From an uncultured bacterium (lineage in GTDB: Bacteria; Bacteroidota; Bacteroidia; Chitinophagales; Chitinophagaceae), in assembly GCA_903826405.1 (NCBI GenBank), contig CAIKEH010000042.1:62001-126000 (forward strand): a stretch of 64,000 nucleotides of DNA, given 5' to 3'. The stretch's first letter is position 1; each line of letters starts with the position of its first letter. A model generated the notes under the pieces. That model made no database searches. It had not been told where the DNA came from and was given only the letters and a program-made list of their open reading frames with translations. Shown here piece after piece: positions 1-9,685 of this stretch. Made by a program: the position numbers and the translations under genes.

Positions 1-600
1 TACTTTTTGGTAAGTTCCATTCGCCTGAGGAGCAAATCCGAATCCATCACTGCCAATGACCGTACCCGCGTGGATGGTCACCTGCTTGCCCAATACAGTA
101 CCATGGTAGAGTTTGACCGCAGGATGTATAGTGCAATTTTCTCCCAGAATGGAATCGGGCCCGATGTAGCATTGAGGATGAACTTTACAATTGTCGCCGA
201 TGGTGACGTTATCGCCTATGTAGGTGAAAGCTCCTATATATACGTTCTTGCCGATGTTTGCAGACGAGGCGATAAAACATGGGCTTTCGATGCCAGTTAG
301 CTGTTCTGCCATGATCTCCTGGTATTTATTCAGCAGGATGGCAAAGGCACTATAGGCATCGGGGACCCTGATCAGTGTGGCTGCTACAGGTTGCTTCAGT
401 TCATAACTGTCATTGATGATGATCAATGTAGCCTTGGTCGAATACAGGAATTCTTCGTATTTCAGGTTTGCCAGAAAACTCAATTGGCCCATAGAGGCCT
501 CTTCGATCTTGGCAAAGGAATTCACTTTGACGTTCAGGTCACCATGGACCTGACCATTGATCAATAATGCGATCTGTGCCGCGCTGAATTGCATAGGCAT
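1..600 (-). CDS. lpxD: UDP-3-O-acylglucosamine N-acyltransferase LpxD, 3' end outside window
   Basis: Catalyses the third step of lipid A synthesis, adding the second 3-hydroxyacyl chain to UDP-3-O-acylglucosamine in the cytoplasm. The 200 visible residues hold the N-terminal uridine-binding domain (starting MQFSAAQIA) and then the left-handed beta-helix hexapeptide repeats, seen as VYIGAFTYIGDNVTIGDN and the following turns. The C-terminal part lies beyond base 1. Two in-frame ATG codons (600 and 594) are possible starts; 594 gives the more usual N-terminus. It follows the HD hydrolase gene on the same strand, as in many Bacteroidota where lpxD, lpxC-fabZ and lpxA come next. Identification is firm from the hexapeptide pattern and context. 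Confidence 0.9.
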   Translation of the reverse strand, partial: MPMQFSAAQIALLINGQVHGDLNVKVNSFAKIEEASMGQLSFLANLKYEEFLYSTKATLIIINDSYELKQPVAATLIRVPDAYSAFAILLNKYQEIMAEQLTGIESPCFIASSANIGKNVYIGAFTYIGDNVTIGDNCKVHPQCYIGPDSILGENCTIHPAVKLYHGTVLGKQVTIHAGTVIGSDGFGFAPQANGTYQKV

Positions 601-694
601 GTCATTGATACGTTGAGGATGAACGCACTGACCATTGCAGCCGGGATCTCTAAGCTCGGCGATCACTACTTTTATTCTCCTAAGGCGCAGCTGC

Positions 695-1912
695 TCAAGC
701 CTCAGGGGAATGGTAGCAAATGTAGAATTTTTTTATCGGGTGGGACATGTTTTGCTGGATCAAAGGATCATCCACGCCAGATATATCCCTGACCGTTCCG
801 TTCCGATACCTGATATTTATCCTTTCATCGTATGGATCGTACAAGGTGTTGGTGGCTTCACCGGTGAAAGCCAGAAAGCCCGAATCCTCCTCGCTGACAC
901 CATATTTTTCCTCCAGTTTCAAGCGATGTCGATGGATCTCCTCCAGGGGAATGGGATCCCTACGCATTTCCAACTTGAAAAGCCGCCTGTCCAGTACCGC
1001 CTGGCAGAGGAGGGCCAAAACTTTGTCGGGACTAAGACTCCATTTCTTAATCGAGCTGATCACATCCGTGTCATCCAGATTGCAGAACTGTTCAATATGT
1101 TGTTTTATCGTTCCGGGATACTGCTTGAGTAAAAAAAACTGAAGGGGCTCTGAGGTGGGCAGCAGTTCAGGCGCAACTAGGGAAAGGTGTTTGACGCGCT
1201 CCAGGATCTTGACGAGTGTCATTTCTGCACTGAGCACGGTCTTGTGCAGGTATACTTGCCAATACATGATTCGTCGGGCCACCAGGAATTTTTCGATAGA
1301 ATAGATCCCTTTCTCTTCAACCATCAATTCACCCTCATGCACAACCAGCATTTTGATCAACCGATCATAGCCTACGGTTCCTTCTACCACGCCAGTGAAG
1401 AAACTGTCGCGGGTGAGGTAGTCCATCCGGTCAACATCCAATTGTCCGCTGATGAGCTGGTGAAGGAATTTTTTGGGATATCCACCCCTGAAAATCTCGA
1501 TCGCCATCGATAACCCGCCCCCGAACTGTTCATTGAGTTTATCCATGAGGAGCATCGAGATCTCTTCATGGTCAAGGTCCTCGATGAGCACGGATTCCAA
1601 AGCATGAGAGAAAGGACCATGGCCTATGTCGTGAAGGAGTATGGCGATCTTAGCGGCGCGCTCTTCCTCTATCGTGATCTCCACCCCCTTACTTCTCAGT
1701 TCTGTGACGGCCAGTCCCATCAGGTGATATGCACCTAAAGAATGGTGCAGTCTGCTGTGAGTGGCACCAGGATATACCAGATAAGAAAGCGCCATCTGGC
1801 TGATCCTGCGCAGACGTTGATACCATGGATGTGAAATGATCCTGAATATCAGCGGATCATCGATGGTGATGAAACCGTAAACGGGATCGTTGATGATCTT
1901 GCGGAAAGCCAT
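695..1912 (-). CDS. HD-domain phosphohydrolase (SAMHD1/dGTPase-like)
   Basis: A 405-residue HD-superfamily protein of the type found just upstream of lpxD in Bacteroidota. Metal-binding residues are visible: H52 and the following HSRLHHS segment, the paired H94-D95 in LLHDIGHGPFSH, and the downstream aspartate region DVDRMDYLTRD near residue 160. These match the SAMHD1-like family, which removes triphosphate from deoxynucleotides, but members near lpxD have no well-proven substrate. It is probably cotranscribed with lpxD, 94 bases downstream. A near-consensus -7 box (TAACTTTA) lies about 45 bases before the start codon. The family call is strong; the substrate is inferred. Confidence 0.85.
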   Translation of the reverse strand: MAFRKIINDPVYGFITIDDPLIFRIISHPWYQRLRRISQMALSYLVYPGATHSRLHHSLGAYHLMGLAVTELRSKGVEITIEEERAAKIAILLHDIGHGPFSHALESVLIEDLDHEEISMLLMDKLNEQFGGGLSMAIEIFRGGYPKKFLHQLISGQLDVDRMDYLTRDSFFTGVVEGTVGYDRLIKMLVVHEGELMVEEKGIYSIEKFLVARRIMYWQVYLHKTVLSAEMTLVKILERVKHLSLVAPELLPTSEPLQFFLLKQYPGTIKQHIEQFCNLDDTDVISSIKKWSLSPDKVLALLCQAVLDRRLFKLEMRRDPIPLEEIHRHRLKLEEKYGVSEEDSGFLAFTGEATNTLYDPYDERINIRYRNGTVRDISGVDDPLIQQNMSHPIKKFYICYHSPEA

Positions 1913-2043
1913 GGCTTGGGGAATTGTTAAATTTGACCGATGCCGGGGTAAAGTTATGGATAGGGGGACGTATTAACTAACTTTACTCTCCCCGGTCATT
2001 CCCTTTTCCCGGACCAACTCACTTCACCAAACATCATACCATT

Positions 2044-3600
2044 ATGGCCATAGCCCGCATCCTTTGGGTCGATGATGAGATAGAAAGTCTGCAATCACAG
2101 AAGATGTTCCTCGAGAACAAGGGCTATGATGTCCATACCCTCACCAACGGTTTTGATGCTGTCGATTATGTCCGGGAAAATGCAGTTGATGTGGTTCTTC
2201 TTGATGAAACGATGCCAGGTATCACGGGCATTGAGACCCTCACCAAGATCAAAGAGGTGAACCAATTGCTCCCCATTGTCATGATCACCAAGAATGAGAC
2301 CGAAAACCTCATGGATGAGGCCATTGGTTCGCAGATCAGTGATTACCTCATCAAGCCCGTCAACCCCAATCAGGTCCTCCTTAGCCTCAAGAAGATCATC
2401 GATAATCGAAGGCTGGTTGCTGAAAAGACCATGCATGCTTATCAACAGGAATTCCGGAGTCTTTTTCTTGCACTCAGCAGCGGACCGGATTACAACGAGT
2501 GGATGGAAATCTACAGGAAATTGGTTTACTGGGAATTGGAGATGGAGAAAAGCGATAGCCCTGAAATGCAGGAGGTGCTCAAACAGCAAAAGGAGGAGGC
2601 TAATCGGGAATTCTTCAAGTTCATTTCCCGCAATTATGCTTCATGGGTGGGACCTAAATCCTCTGCTGCCCCCATCATGAGCCATACACTTTTCAAGTAC
2701 AAAGTTCTGCCGCATGTGGAAAAGGGAGTACCTACGATCTGGCTGTTGATCGACAATCTGCGTCTCGACCAGTGGAAAGCGATCCAGCCCATCTTCGCGG
2801 AAAGTTTCCGCATACATGAAGAGGATAGTTTCTACAGCATCCTGCCCACCGCTACACAATACAGTCGAAACGCGATCTTCGCCGGATTGATGCCTCTGGA
2901 GATAGAAAAAATGTATCCGGGTCTTTGGAAAAATGATGAGGAAGAAGGGGGAAAGAACATGCATGAGGAAGATTTCTTCCGCTCTCAATTGAAAAGACTG
3001 AAACGGGAGGACATCCGCTTTTCCTACAACAAGATATTGAACAGCGGGGATGCCCAAAAGTTGGTAGATCATGCCCATAATCTGCTTGATCAGGACATAA
3101 GTATTGTCGTTTATAATTTCGTGGACATGCTCAGCCATGCCCGCACCGAGATGGAGGTGCTCAAGGAATTGGCCAGTGATGAGGTGAGTTATCGTAGTCT
3201 CACGACCAGTTGGTTTGTGCATTCCCCGTTGTATCAGGCGCTCAAACGGATCAGCGATAAAAAGGTCAATATCATCCTGTCCACCGATCACGGCAGTATT
3301 CGGGTCAATAATCCCTGTAAGGTGGTGGGGGACAAGCAGACCACGGCAAATCTCCGATACAAGCATGGGCGCAATCTGAACTTCGATCCCAAGGAGGTGC
3401 TTGCTTTCCGGGACCCCAAGCAGGCCGGTCTGCCTGTACCTTCGGTGAACTCATCTTATATCTTCGCCAGGGAAGATGGGTATCTCTGTTACCCGAATAA
3501 TTACAACTACTACGTGAATTATTATCGGAACAGTTTCCAGCATGGTGGGGTTTCCCTGGAGGAAATGATTATCCCCGTGATCCGGATGGGCAGCAAGTGA
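2044..3600 (+). CDS. porX: PorX-type response regulator with PglZ domain
   Basis: PorX is the response regulator that controls type IX secretion and, in studied species, partners the kinase PorY and an ECF sigma factor. The N-terminal receiver domain shows the acidic pair D10-D11, the phospho-acceptor D54 in VVLLDETMPG and the conserved lysine in YLIKPV. After a helical linker, residues from about 200 to the end form a PglZ (alkaline-phosphatase-like) domain with the STDHGSIRV motif. Length (518 aa) and architecture fit PorX well. A near-consensus -7 box TAACTTTA lies at 1978-1985. Its stop is only 3 bases from the convergent nitrilase-like gene. PorY is not in this window. Confidence 0.9.
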   Translation: MAIARILWVDDEIESLQSQKMFLENKGYDVHTLTNGFDAVDYVRENAVDVVLLDETMPGITGIETLTKIKEVNQLLPIVMITKNETENLMDEAIGSQISDYLIKPVNPNQVLLSLKKIIDNRRLVAEKTMHAYQQEFRSLFLALSSGPDYNEWMEIYRKLVYWELEMEKSDSPEMQEVLKQQKEEANREFFKFISRNYASWVGPKSSAAPIMSHTLFKYKVLPHVEKGVPTIWLLIDNLRLDQWKAIQPIFAESFRIHEEDSFYSILPTATQYSRNAIFAGLMPLEIEKMYPGLWKNDEEEGGKNMHEEDFFRSQLKRLKREDIRFSYNKILNSGDAQKLVDHAHNLLDQDISIVVYNFVDMLSHARTEMEVLKELASDEVSYRSLTTSWFVHSPLYQALKRISDKKVNIILSTDHGSIRVNNPCKVVGDKQTTANLRYKHGRNLNFDPKEVLAFRDPKQAGLPVPSVNSSYIFAREDGYLCYPNNYNYYVNYYRNSFQHGGVSLEEMIIPVIRMGSK

Positions 3601-3603
3601 TCG

Positions 3604-4743
3604 TCATTTGATCCACATGCAGGCCATGCTGGCACCTTTGAGCGGGGGTCCACAAAAGACGCTTTCCCCATTCACGGCGATGATCTCTCCATCGGAACCG
3701 AGATCCCACATTCTTCCTCGTAAGGAAACGCACATTCCATATCGGCCCTTTCCTTTGAGTCTGTTCGGTATGGTATATTTCAGCCATGCTTCGCGGAGGC
3801 TGATCCTGCCTATATCGGAAGTGTCCACGTCTTTGGGTGTCGGATGACCGCTATATCCCATCCAGGGCATTTGCATGGATCTATCAGATTGGGTGTATGA
3901 GGGAACGGCCACCAACAATGCGCCGTCCTTGTTCATGTTCGTATAGGAATCAGGATACCAACTGTCTGCACAGATCAGGACGCTTGTTCTGCCTGCAGGA
4001 AGTTGGAAAGTTGGGGACTCTGAAGTTTTGCCGGCAGCGACGAAAGGCTGCTCTTCTGAGGTCGGGTAGGCTTTCTTGACCAGCAACGGCTCAAGTTTTC
4101 CCGCCGTATCGAAAACACCAGAGATGTTGTACAGTGAACCTTTCCACGTGTCAATATGATCTTTGTGGAACTCTGCATTGGGAAGAAGGATCGATCCCGC
4201 GACAATGGAAACATGATATTCTTTGGCTAGACCTGAGAATACCTCCTTGTAAATGCCAGACATCGTTTCACTCTTGCTGGCGAAAACGGCATGTTTGATC
4301 TTGTCCTTCGCATCATCGGGTGCGGTGAACCAATCCCGGATATAGAGGATCGCATTGGAGAGGATGAACGTGGAGATTGCCTTCTGCATGGTCGGCGAAT
4401 TGTAAATGCTGGTTTTTTCATTTGCCACGACCAGCCAGCTTCCAATGTATTCCGGGTATATGACCACGGTTTTGGGATTCAACCAGCCCCGACGTTTTGC
4501 ATCTTGCAGATAAGCGCCGATCTTGGTCCTGAAATTCTCTTTGCTCGCATAATCCAATGGGGTCATATACGGATTGATGCCTAACAGATTCCCTTTCCCG
4601 ACATCACTGTTTATGATGTAAGTGGTGTCCAAATGCATATCCGTATCCGGTGAGGGAACCTGTCTTCCTGTATAAGACCATATATAATAGACTGCGATTA
4701 TAGTCAGCAAGATGAACAGGATATTCCTGAAGGCTTTCTTCAT
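3604..4743 (-). CDS. Membrane-anchored nitrilase-superfamily (carbon-nitrogen hydrolase) protein
   Basis: A 379-residue protein with an N-terminal hydrophobic anchor (about residues 7-22), so the rest probably faces the periplasm. The Glu-Lys-Cys triad of the nitrilase superfamily can be traced: E98 in VVIYPEYIGSW, a lysine at 223 or 224 in LLVKKAYPTSEE, and C258 in SVLICADSWYPD. This suggests hydrolysis or transfer at a C-N bond (amide or nitrile), or acyl transfer as in the distant relative Lnt. It lacks the multi-helix membrane part of Lnt, so it is not the normal apolipoprotein N-acyltransferase. The substrate is unknown. It stands alone, convergent with porX. Confidence 0.75.
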   Translation of the reverse strand: MKKAFRNILFILLTIIAVYYIWSYTGRQVPSPDTDMHLDTTYIINSDVGKGNLLGINPYMTPLDYASKENFRTKIGAYLQDAKRRGWLNPKTVVIYPEYIGSWLVVANEKTSIYNSPTMQKAISTFILSNAILYIRDWFTAPDDAKDKIKHAVFASKSETMSGIYKEVFSGLAKEYHVSIVAGSILLPNAEFHKDHIDTWKGSLYNISGVFDTAGKLEPLLVKKAYPTSEEQPFVAAGKTSESPTFQLPAGRTSVLICADSWYPDSYTNMNKDGALLVAVPSYTQSDRSMQMPWMGYSGHPTPKDVDTSDIGRISLREAWLKYTIPNRLKGKGRYGMCVSLRGRMWDLGSDGEIIAVNGESVFCGPPLKGASMACMWIK

Positions 4744-5090
4744 GAGCGGCTTGGGGTAGTCTATTTGAACACCTAAGTTAAGGACTAACGGCCGAGTAAA
4801 GGGTCACTGGAAGCCCAACATTACGGATCTTAGTCTACACCCCTGAAATTGCCAAGGATGATCTGGGTCTTTTTCCCAGTAAGAAAGTTTTGGAATAACA
4901 GATGTTCAGGATGAAATTCAAGGCACTTGATCTGTTTTTCATGGCCTGGAAAATCGTGGAACTGCGGAGTGCACATCTATGATCTTTGTGTTCATGATTA
5001 TGCACATTGGCACTTACGAATGTAGAAAAGTTTGCCAGGAAATGGCTTTTCCTCCCTTAGCTTTATGTAAATTTGTGTAAATCAACGATC
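4744..5090. other. Intergenic region, 347 bp
   Basis: This lies between two divergent genes. I see no reading frame with coding character and no RNA gene. At 5068-5075 there is an exact -7 element TAAATTTG for the rightward gene at 5091; no convincing -33 box is present. Confidence 0.6.
5068..5075 (+). promoter_or_regulatory. Bacteroidota -7 element (TAnnTTTG)
   Basis: The octamer TAAATTTG matches the phylum-specific -7 consensus and lies 15 bases before the ATG at 5091. It also argues against an earlier ATG inside this element as the start of the next gene. Confidence 0.5.
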
Positions 5091-5369
5091 ATGGTCATCC
5101 GATATAATCCTGCAACCCTGGAAAAGATCGAAAAAATTGTAGATGAAGCCGGGTATATTCTCCGTTATGAGCGGGGTACTTTTCAGAGCGGGTATTGTGT
5201 GCTCGAGCAAAAAAAAGTAGTGGTGTTGAATAAATTCCTACAGACCGAAGGACGCATCAATACTATGATCGATTTGATTCCAAACCTGCAGGTAATGCCG
5301 GACCATCTTTCCGCAGAATCCCGAAAGATCTATGAAGAGGTAATGGGCAGGTTGGCTCTGGATTCCTGA
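5091..5369 (+). CDS. Small conserved-type protein of unknown function
   Basis: A 92-residue soluble protein beginning MVIRYNPATLEKIEKIVDEA. I do not recognise a named domain. It is predicted to mix helices and strands and has no signal peptide or membrane segment. The ATG at 5091 is preferred over the in-frame ATG at 5073 because the earlier codon overlaps the -7 promoter element. The metallo-hydrolase gene begins 41 bases downstream on the same strand, so the two probably form a transcription unit. Codon use and length of the open frame support a real gene; the function is not known. Confidence 0.65.
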   Translation: MVIRYNPATLEKIEKIVDEAGYILRYERGTFQSGYCVLEQKKVVVLNKFLQTEGRINTMIDLIPNLQVMPDHLSAESRKIYEEVMGRLALDS

Positions 5370-5410
5370 CTTTCCTCCTTTGCCTTTCTCTCTTACGCAT
5401 ATTTTGCAAT

Positions 5411-6193
5411 TTGAAAAGTCATCATCCTTCACTGACCGTAGAATTCCTGGGTACCGGGACAAGCAGTGGTGTACCTATGATCGGTTGTGATTGTGAAGTA
5501 TGTACATCCACCGATTCCAAAGACAACCGTTTGCGCAGCAGTGTGATGATTTCTTCCCCTACAACCCGGGTTGTGATCGACACTACCCCTGATTTCCGAT
5601 ATCAGATGTTGCGAACTGGAACCAAGCACATTGATGCCGTGGTATTCACCCATCCACATAAAGACCATATCGCAGGGCTTGATGATATCAGGGCTTTCAA
5701 TTTTTTCTCCCGAAAGCCCATGGAGCTTTATGCAAATGCGATCACTCAGGAAGCTTTGCGACGTGATTTCTATTATGCATTTGCGGACAATAAATATCCA
5801 GGTGTGCCAGAGATCAACCTAAATATGATCGAGAGTGAGCCTTTTCAAGTGGGCGACATCACCTTTGTTCCGATCGAAGTCAGTCATCTCAGGATGCCCG
5901 TATTGGGATTCAGGATCGGGGGACTTACCTATATCACCGATGCCAACGCAATCAGTGATGTCGAAAAGAAGAAGATCCTGGGGAGTGATGTACTGGTGCT
6001 GAATGCACTCCGTAAAGAGAAGCATATTTCACATTTCAACCTATCCGAAGCGATTGAACTGGCACAGGAATTGAATGTTCCAAACTCCTATTTCACCCAT
6101 ATCAGTCATCAATTGGGTCTGCATGCTGAAGTGATGTCGGAACTCGTCGAAGGCATACAACTTGCGTATGATGGACTTGTACTCACGGTGTAA
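5411..6193 (+). CDS. PhnP-like metallo-beta-lactamase-fold hydrolase
   Basis: A 260-residue MBL-fold hydrolase. The metal ligands are clear: HPHKDH at 81-86, H159 in EVSHLRMP, D177 in TYITDANA, and the late histidines H230 and H233. An N-terminal CDCEVC cluster (C26, C28, C31) resembles the structural zinc site of PhnP, a cyclic-phosphate phosphodiesterase. PhnP-like members in Bacteroidota are not linked to phosphonate genes, so the substrate here is uncertain. The frame has no ATG before the conserved FLGTGTSSG motif; the TTG at 5411 is the best start. It probably belongs with the small gene upstream. Confidence 0.85.
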   Translation: MKSHHPSLTVEFLGTGTSSGVPMIGCDCEVCTSTDSKDNRLRSSVMISSPTTRVVIDTTPDFRYQMLRTGTKHIDAVVFTHPHKDHIAGLDDIRAFNFFSRKPMELYANAITQEALRRDFYYAFADNKYPGVPEINLNMIESEPFQVGDITFVPIEVSHLRMPVLGFRIGGLTYITDANAISDVEKKKILGSDVLVLNALRKEKHISHFNLSEAIELAQELNVPNSYFTHISHQLGLHAEVMSELVEGIQLAYDGLVLTV

Positions 6194-6257
6194 TTAACCT
6201 GTCCGTACGTGTTTTATCACTTGTTCTTGAAGAGTACTTGGTTTTATCTTGCAGTAT

Positions 6258-7217
6258 ATGTGGGATACAGGAGGCTCTTTGCGTAGTTTATTTATTTTTT
6301 CAAGGCAGGAAAGATTGGGAGTAGGCATTCTTTGTACATTGGTCGTGTTGATGGCAGGTCTGCCACACCTTTCCCGTAATTCCCGGAAATCCATCACACC
6401 TATTCTTTTTACTAAGGTTGACAGTTTCGACTTTGCCGCTGGATCTGGACGGATCCATAAAGTCATTTGGGAAAACAGGCGATCGAATTTCGGTAGAACC
6501 ACATTGCCACCCATTCAGCCAAGCCGTCCTGCTTCTTTATTCTATTTTGATCCCAACAACATCAGTTTTTCAGAATGGGAGCGGCTTGGACTACCCGGCA
6601 GAACGATAAGGGTGATCCTCCATTATCGCGAGAAGGGTGGCACGTTCCGAAAGCCTGATGATCTGGGCAGGATCTGGGGGCTGGATCCAGGATCATTCAA
6701 AAGGCTTCGTCCGTTTGTTCGCATAGAAGAAATTTCAGGGCAACATGATCATCATATTGACCGGACACATGTGGACCATGTTTTTAAGGAATTAACGAAA
6801 AAAGTGACGAAGGAATCTATCATATCGGACATAAACCAAGCCGATAGTTTGAGCTGGCTGGCATTGCCGGGTATCGGCGAAAAGCTAACCTCGCGGATCT
6901 TGAATTTCCGGGATAAACTGGGAGGATTCTGCTCTGTGGATCAGGTGGGAGAGACTTGGGGGCTGCCAGATAGTACATTCCGTATGATCAAACCACTTTT
7001 GCACATGGGTAATTCTTTAAATCGAAAGATTCCGATAAATACGGCCACAGTAGACGTGCTTCAGCAGCATCCCTACATCAGGTATAGCTTGGCCCGGTTA
7101 ATCATCAGGTATAGACAAGAACATGGCCCGTTCAGTTCGGTAGAAGATCTGCGCAGGATCGCCCTAGTTACCGATGAGCTATACGGGAAATTGGAGCCTT
7201 ACTGCATAACGTATTGA
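6258..7217 (+). CDS. Membrane-anchored helix-hairpin-helix (ComEA-like) protein
   Basis: About 319 residues. A short cytoplasmic N-terminus is followed by one membrane helix (about residues 20-38) and then three helix-hairpin-helix units: LGLPGRTIRVILHYRE, LALPGIGEKLTSRILNFRD and a third around PYIRYSLARLIIRYR. Each is followed by a GTF/GGF/GPF-type turn and an LRRI-like segment, the pattern of ComEA-type DNA-binding modules. ComEA binds incoming DNA during natural transformation, but longer multi-HhH proteins are common in Bacteroidota and their role is not established. The ATG at 6258 is preferred; a TTG 9 bases upstream is possible. Confidence 0.75.
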   Translation: MWDTGGSLRSLFIFSRQERLGVGILCTLVVLMAGLPHLSRNSRKSITPILFTKVDSFDFAAGSGRIHKVIWENRRSNFGRTTLPPIQPSRPASLFYFDPNNISFSEWERLGLPGRTIRVILHYREKGGTFRKPDDLGRIWGLDPGSFKRLRPFVRIEEISGQHDHHIDRTHVDHVFKELTKKVTKESIISDINQADSLSWLALPGIGEKLTSRILNFRDKLGGFCSVDQVGETWGLPDSTFRMIKPLLHMGNSLNRKIPINTATVDVLQQHPYIRYSLARLIIRYRQEHGPFSSVEDLRRIALVTDELYGKLEPYCITY

Positions 7218-7242
7218 ATTTGAACAGACATGTTGATGATCT

Positions 7243-7258
7243 GAAATAATTTTATTTC
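7243..7258. repeat. AT-rich 7-2-7 inverted repeat
   Basis: GAAATAA and TTATTTC flank a TT spacer, 25 bases after the stop of the helix-hairpin-helix gene. It could be a weak transcription stop or a protein site; there is no GC-rich stem. The rest of the gap up to 7431 shows nothing else. Confidence 0.4.
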
Positions 7259-7431
7259 GAAGTTCAGGTGAAGGTATTCGAAGGATGAATTTGAATCAGT
7301 CTGGGATGGAAAATTCAATTTACTTCGATATGAATAATCTTTTCGGTTTACCTCACGGATCGATGCATACCGGGATCCGAGGAATTGGATCAGTATGGGT
7401 GGATTTGTTTTTCGCTCGGGAGTAGTTGTGT

Positions 7432-7641
7432 TCAGCCTAGAAAATCCTCTTCATCTTTTGGACCATATTTGGTGAAGAGTTTCTCTATGGCTCCGGAAAA
7501 GACGGGGAATTTCTCCTTTGCAAAATCCTTGATGATGGTTATGGACTTGAGTGCCTGTTCCTCGGTCAGCCCTTCCGCCTTCAGTCTGTCGATCAGTTCC
7601 TGCATAAGATAGAGTTGAATCTTTAGGGTCGTATCCGACAA
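7432..7641 (-). CDS. Small helical protein downstream of clpX
   Basis: A 69-residue, mostly helical, soluble protein (starts MSDTTLKIQLYLMQELIDRL). It has no recognised domain name that I can give with confidence. It starts 22 bases after clpX on the same strand and is the last gene of the clpP-clpX run, so it is likely cotranscribed. The repeated ELIDRL/GLTEEQALKSI pattern suggests a compact helical fold, possibly a binding partner or adaptor; that role is only suggested by position. Coding character is good for its length. Confidence 0.6.
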   Translation of the reverse strand: MSDTTLKIQLYLMQELIDRLKAEGLTEEQALKSITIIKDFAKEKFPVFSGAIEKLFTKYGPKDEEDFLG

Positions 7642-7663
7642 CCTAATAACGGGTGCAGGATCT

Positions 7664-8896
7664 TTAGGCTACTTTGAGCACGTTTATTCTGGATTTGTCG
7701 AAGTTTCGCTTCGCGTATTCGAGTGTGAGTTGGAATTGCTTGGCGCCTGAAGAAGGCAACTCGAACATGGCGTCCGTCAGTATGCTCTCACAGATGGATC
7801 TTAGACCGCGGGCTCCCAGTTTGTATTCCAATGCCTTGGTGACCATGAAATCGAGTACTTCATCGTCGATCAGCAGTTCAATGCCTTCCAATTCGAAGAT
7901 TTTTCGGTATTGGCGGATGAGTGAATTGCGTGGTTCTGTCAGTATCGCACGAAGTGTTATCGCATCAAGCGGATTCAGGTAAGTGACCACGGGAAGTCGA
8001 CCTAACAATTCGGGGATGAGACCGAAACTTTTCAGGTCCTGAGCATTTACGTATTGCAGCAGGTTCTTCTTCATGGCTTCCTGCTCATCTTTATTCACAT
8101 TGAAGCCTATGGCATTGGTATTGACCCGCCGGGCAATGATCTTGTCGACACCGTCAAATGCACCTCCGCAGATGAAAAGTATGTTATGTGTATTGACCTT
8201 GATTAGTTTCTGTTCAGGATGCTTTCGGCCGCCTTGAGGGGGTACCAATACCTCAGTGCCCTCCAGCAGTTTGAGCAAGCCTTGTTGCACTCCTTCACCA
8301 CTGACATCGCGGGTAATGGATGGATTATCTCCTTTGCGGGCTATTTTGTCGATTTCATCTATGTATACGATGCCCTTTTCCGCGGCGATAACATCGTAAT
8401 TGCAGACCTGCAACAGTCGGGTGAGTATGCTCTCCACGTCTTCACCCACATATCCGGCCTCGGTGAAAACGGTGGCATCAACTATGGCAAAGGGTACGTT
8501 CAGCATCCTGGCGATTGTCTTGGCGAGCAAGGTCTTGCCCGTGCCGGTCTCACCGACCATGATGATATTGCTTTTCTCGATCTCGATCTCGTTGTCTGAA
8601 ACCTTCTGCTGAAGCCTTTTGTAGTGATTGTATACAGCTACCGCGAGAACTTTTTTGGCATCGTCCTGTGCGATGACGTATTCGTCGAGAAATTTTTTGA
8701 TCTCGATCGGTTTCCTGATTGTGAGTTTGAAGGAAGGCGTATTGCTGTCCTGCTTTACCGTGAGTTCCTGTTCAATGATCTCTCTGGCATGTTCGACACA
8801 ATTCTCGCAAATATGCCCATCCTGACCTGCGATCAGGATCTTTACGTCATCACGGCTTCTGCCGCAGAATGAACAGTGCAGGGTGGATTTTGCCAT
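7664..8896 (-). CDS. clpX: ATP-dependent Clp protease ATP-binding subunit ClpX
   Basis: ClpX unfolds tagged proteins and feeds them to ClpP. The 410-residue protein has the N-terminal C4 zinc domain (C8, C11, C30, C33), Walker A GETGTGKT at 115-122, Walker B ending in YIDEID near 178-183, the pore loop GYVG at 148-151, a second pore loop with GGRKHP, and an IGF tripeptide (in [10 protein letters not shown]) of the type that docks on ClpP. The ATG at 8896 begins [14 protein letters not shown]; an in-frame ATG at 9004 would add an unsupported extension. Two clpP genes lie upstream on the same strand. Confidence 0.97.
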   Translation of the reverse strand: MAKSTLHCSFCGRSRDDVKILIAGQDGHICENCVEHAREIIEQELTVKQDSNTPSFKLTIRKPIEIKKFLDEYVIAQDDAKKVLAVAVYNHYKRLQQKVSDNEIEIEKSNIIMVGETGTGKTLLAKTIARMLNVPFAIVDATVFTEAGYVGEDVESILTRLLQVCNYDVIAAEKGIVYIDEIDKIARKGDNPSITRDVSGEGVQQGLLKLLEGTEVLVPPQGGRKHPEQKLIKVNTHNILFICGGAFDGVDKIIARRVNTNAIGFNVNKDEQEAMKKNLLQYVNAQDLKSFGLIPELLGRLPVVTYLNPLDAITLRAILTEPRNSLIRQYRKIFELEGIELLIDDEVLDFMVTKALEYKLGARGLRSICESILTDAMFELPSSGAKQFQLTLEYAKRNFDKSRINVLKVA

Positions 8897-9023
8897 ATCT
8901 GTATGGAATGGTGTCTGTAAAAGTAGAAAAAAAAAAACCTCGGAGGCAGTTTGCATGCATCCAATGGTCGTGTTGATCGATAAGTAGACAAATACAGCAT
9001 GCAATATGCTGCCTGTAAGCGAT

Positions 9024-9656
9024 TTATAATTTGTCCAATATCTTGTCTACGATGCCGTAACTGACGGATTCCGTGGCATTCATCCAATAATCACGATCGA
9101 AATCTTTCATGACTTTTTCAAAAGATTGCCCACAATTTTCTGCCAATATCCGTGCACCCATCTCCTTGATCTTACGGATCTGATCTGCCATGATCTCAAG
9201 GTCTGCAGATGTTCCCTGACCACCACCGCTAGGCTGATGGATCATCACTTCCCCAGACGGGAATATAGCACGTTTGCCTTTTTTGCCACCGCTGAGCAAG
9301 ATACTACCCATGGATGCAGCCATGCCCATGCATATTGTAGCAACGGGTGATTTGATCAGCTGCATGGTGTCGTATATGACCATGCCATGAGTGACCACAC
9401 CTCCGGGACTGTTGATGTAGAAAGTGATCTCTTTGCCCGGGTCCACGGCATCAAGGTAAAGTAATCTTGAAGTGATGTCCTTTGCGCTCTTTTCATCAAC
9501 GGCACCCCAAAGGAAGATCTTACGCTGTTCAATGAATTTCTGATCGAACTTGGCAGCCGGGATCATTTTCTCCATCGGATTTTCCGGCAACTTCGGTTCC
9601 TCCTCTTCATCATCCAGGCTAATGGATTTTTTTTTGCTTTCGTATTGCATATTCAT
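9024..9656 (-). CDS. clpP: ATP-dependent Clp protease proteolytic subunit, second paralogue
   Basis: A 210-residue ClpP with the complete serine-protease triad S115 (GMAASMGS), H140 (VMIHQPSGG) and D189 (DRDYWM). The spacings of 25 and 49 residues equal those of E. coli ClpP. It has a charged N-terminal extension (residues 7-20 rich in K, D and E) before the core. It lies 29 bases downstream of the other clpP copy and upstream of clpX. The two copies differ widely in sequence, so they are old paralogues rather than a recent duplication; mixed rings are possible. Confidence 0.95.
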   Translation of the reverse strand: MNMQYESKKKSISLDDEEEEPKLPENPMEKMIPAAKFDQKFIEQRKIFLWGAVDEKSAKDITSRLLYLDAVDPGKEITFYINSPGGVVTHGMVIYDTMQLIKSPVATICMGMAASMGSILLSGGKKGKRAIFPSGEVMIHQPSGGGQGTSADLEIMADQIRKIKEMGARILAENCGQSFEKVMKDFDRDYWMNATESVSYGIVDKILDKL

Positions 9657-9685
9657 GGCTTGATATCTGGTAAGGGTAAAGAAAG

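Noticed and set aside
8897-9004. Longer clpX start at 9004
   Set aside because: The added 36 residues are unlike the family, whereas the ATG at 8896 begins directly with the zinc domain.
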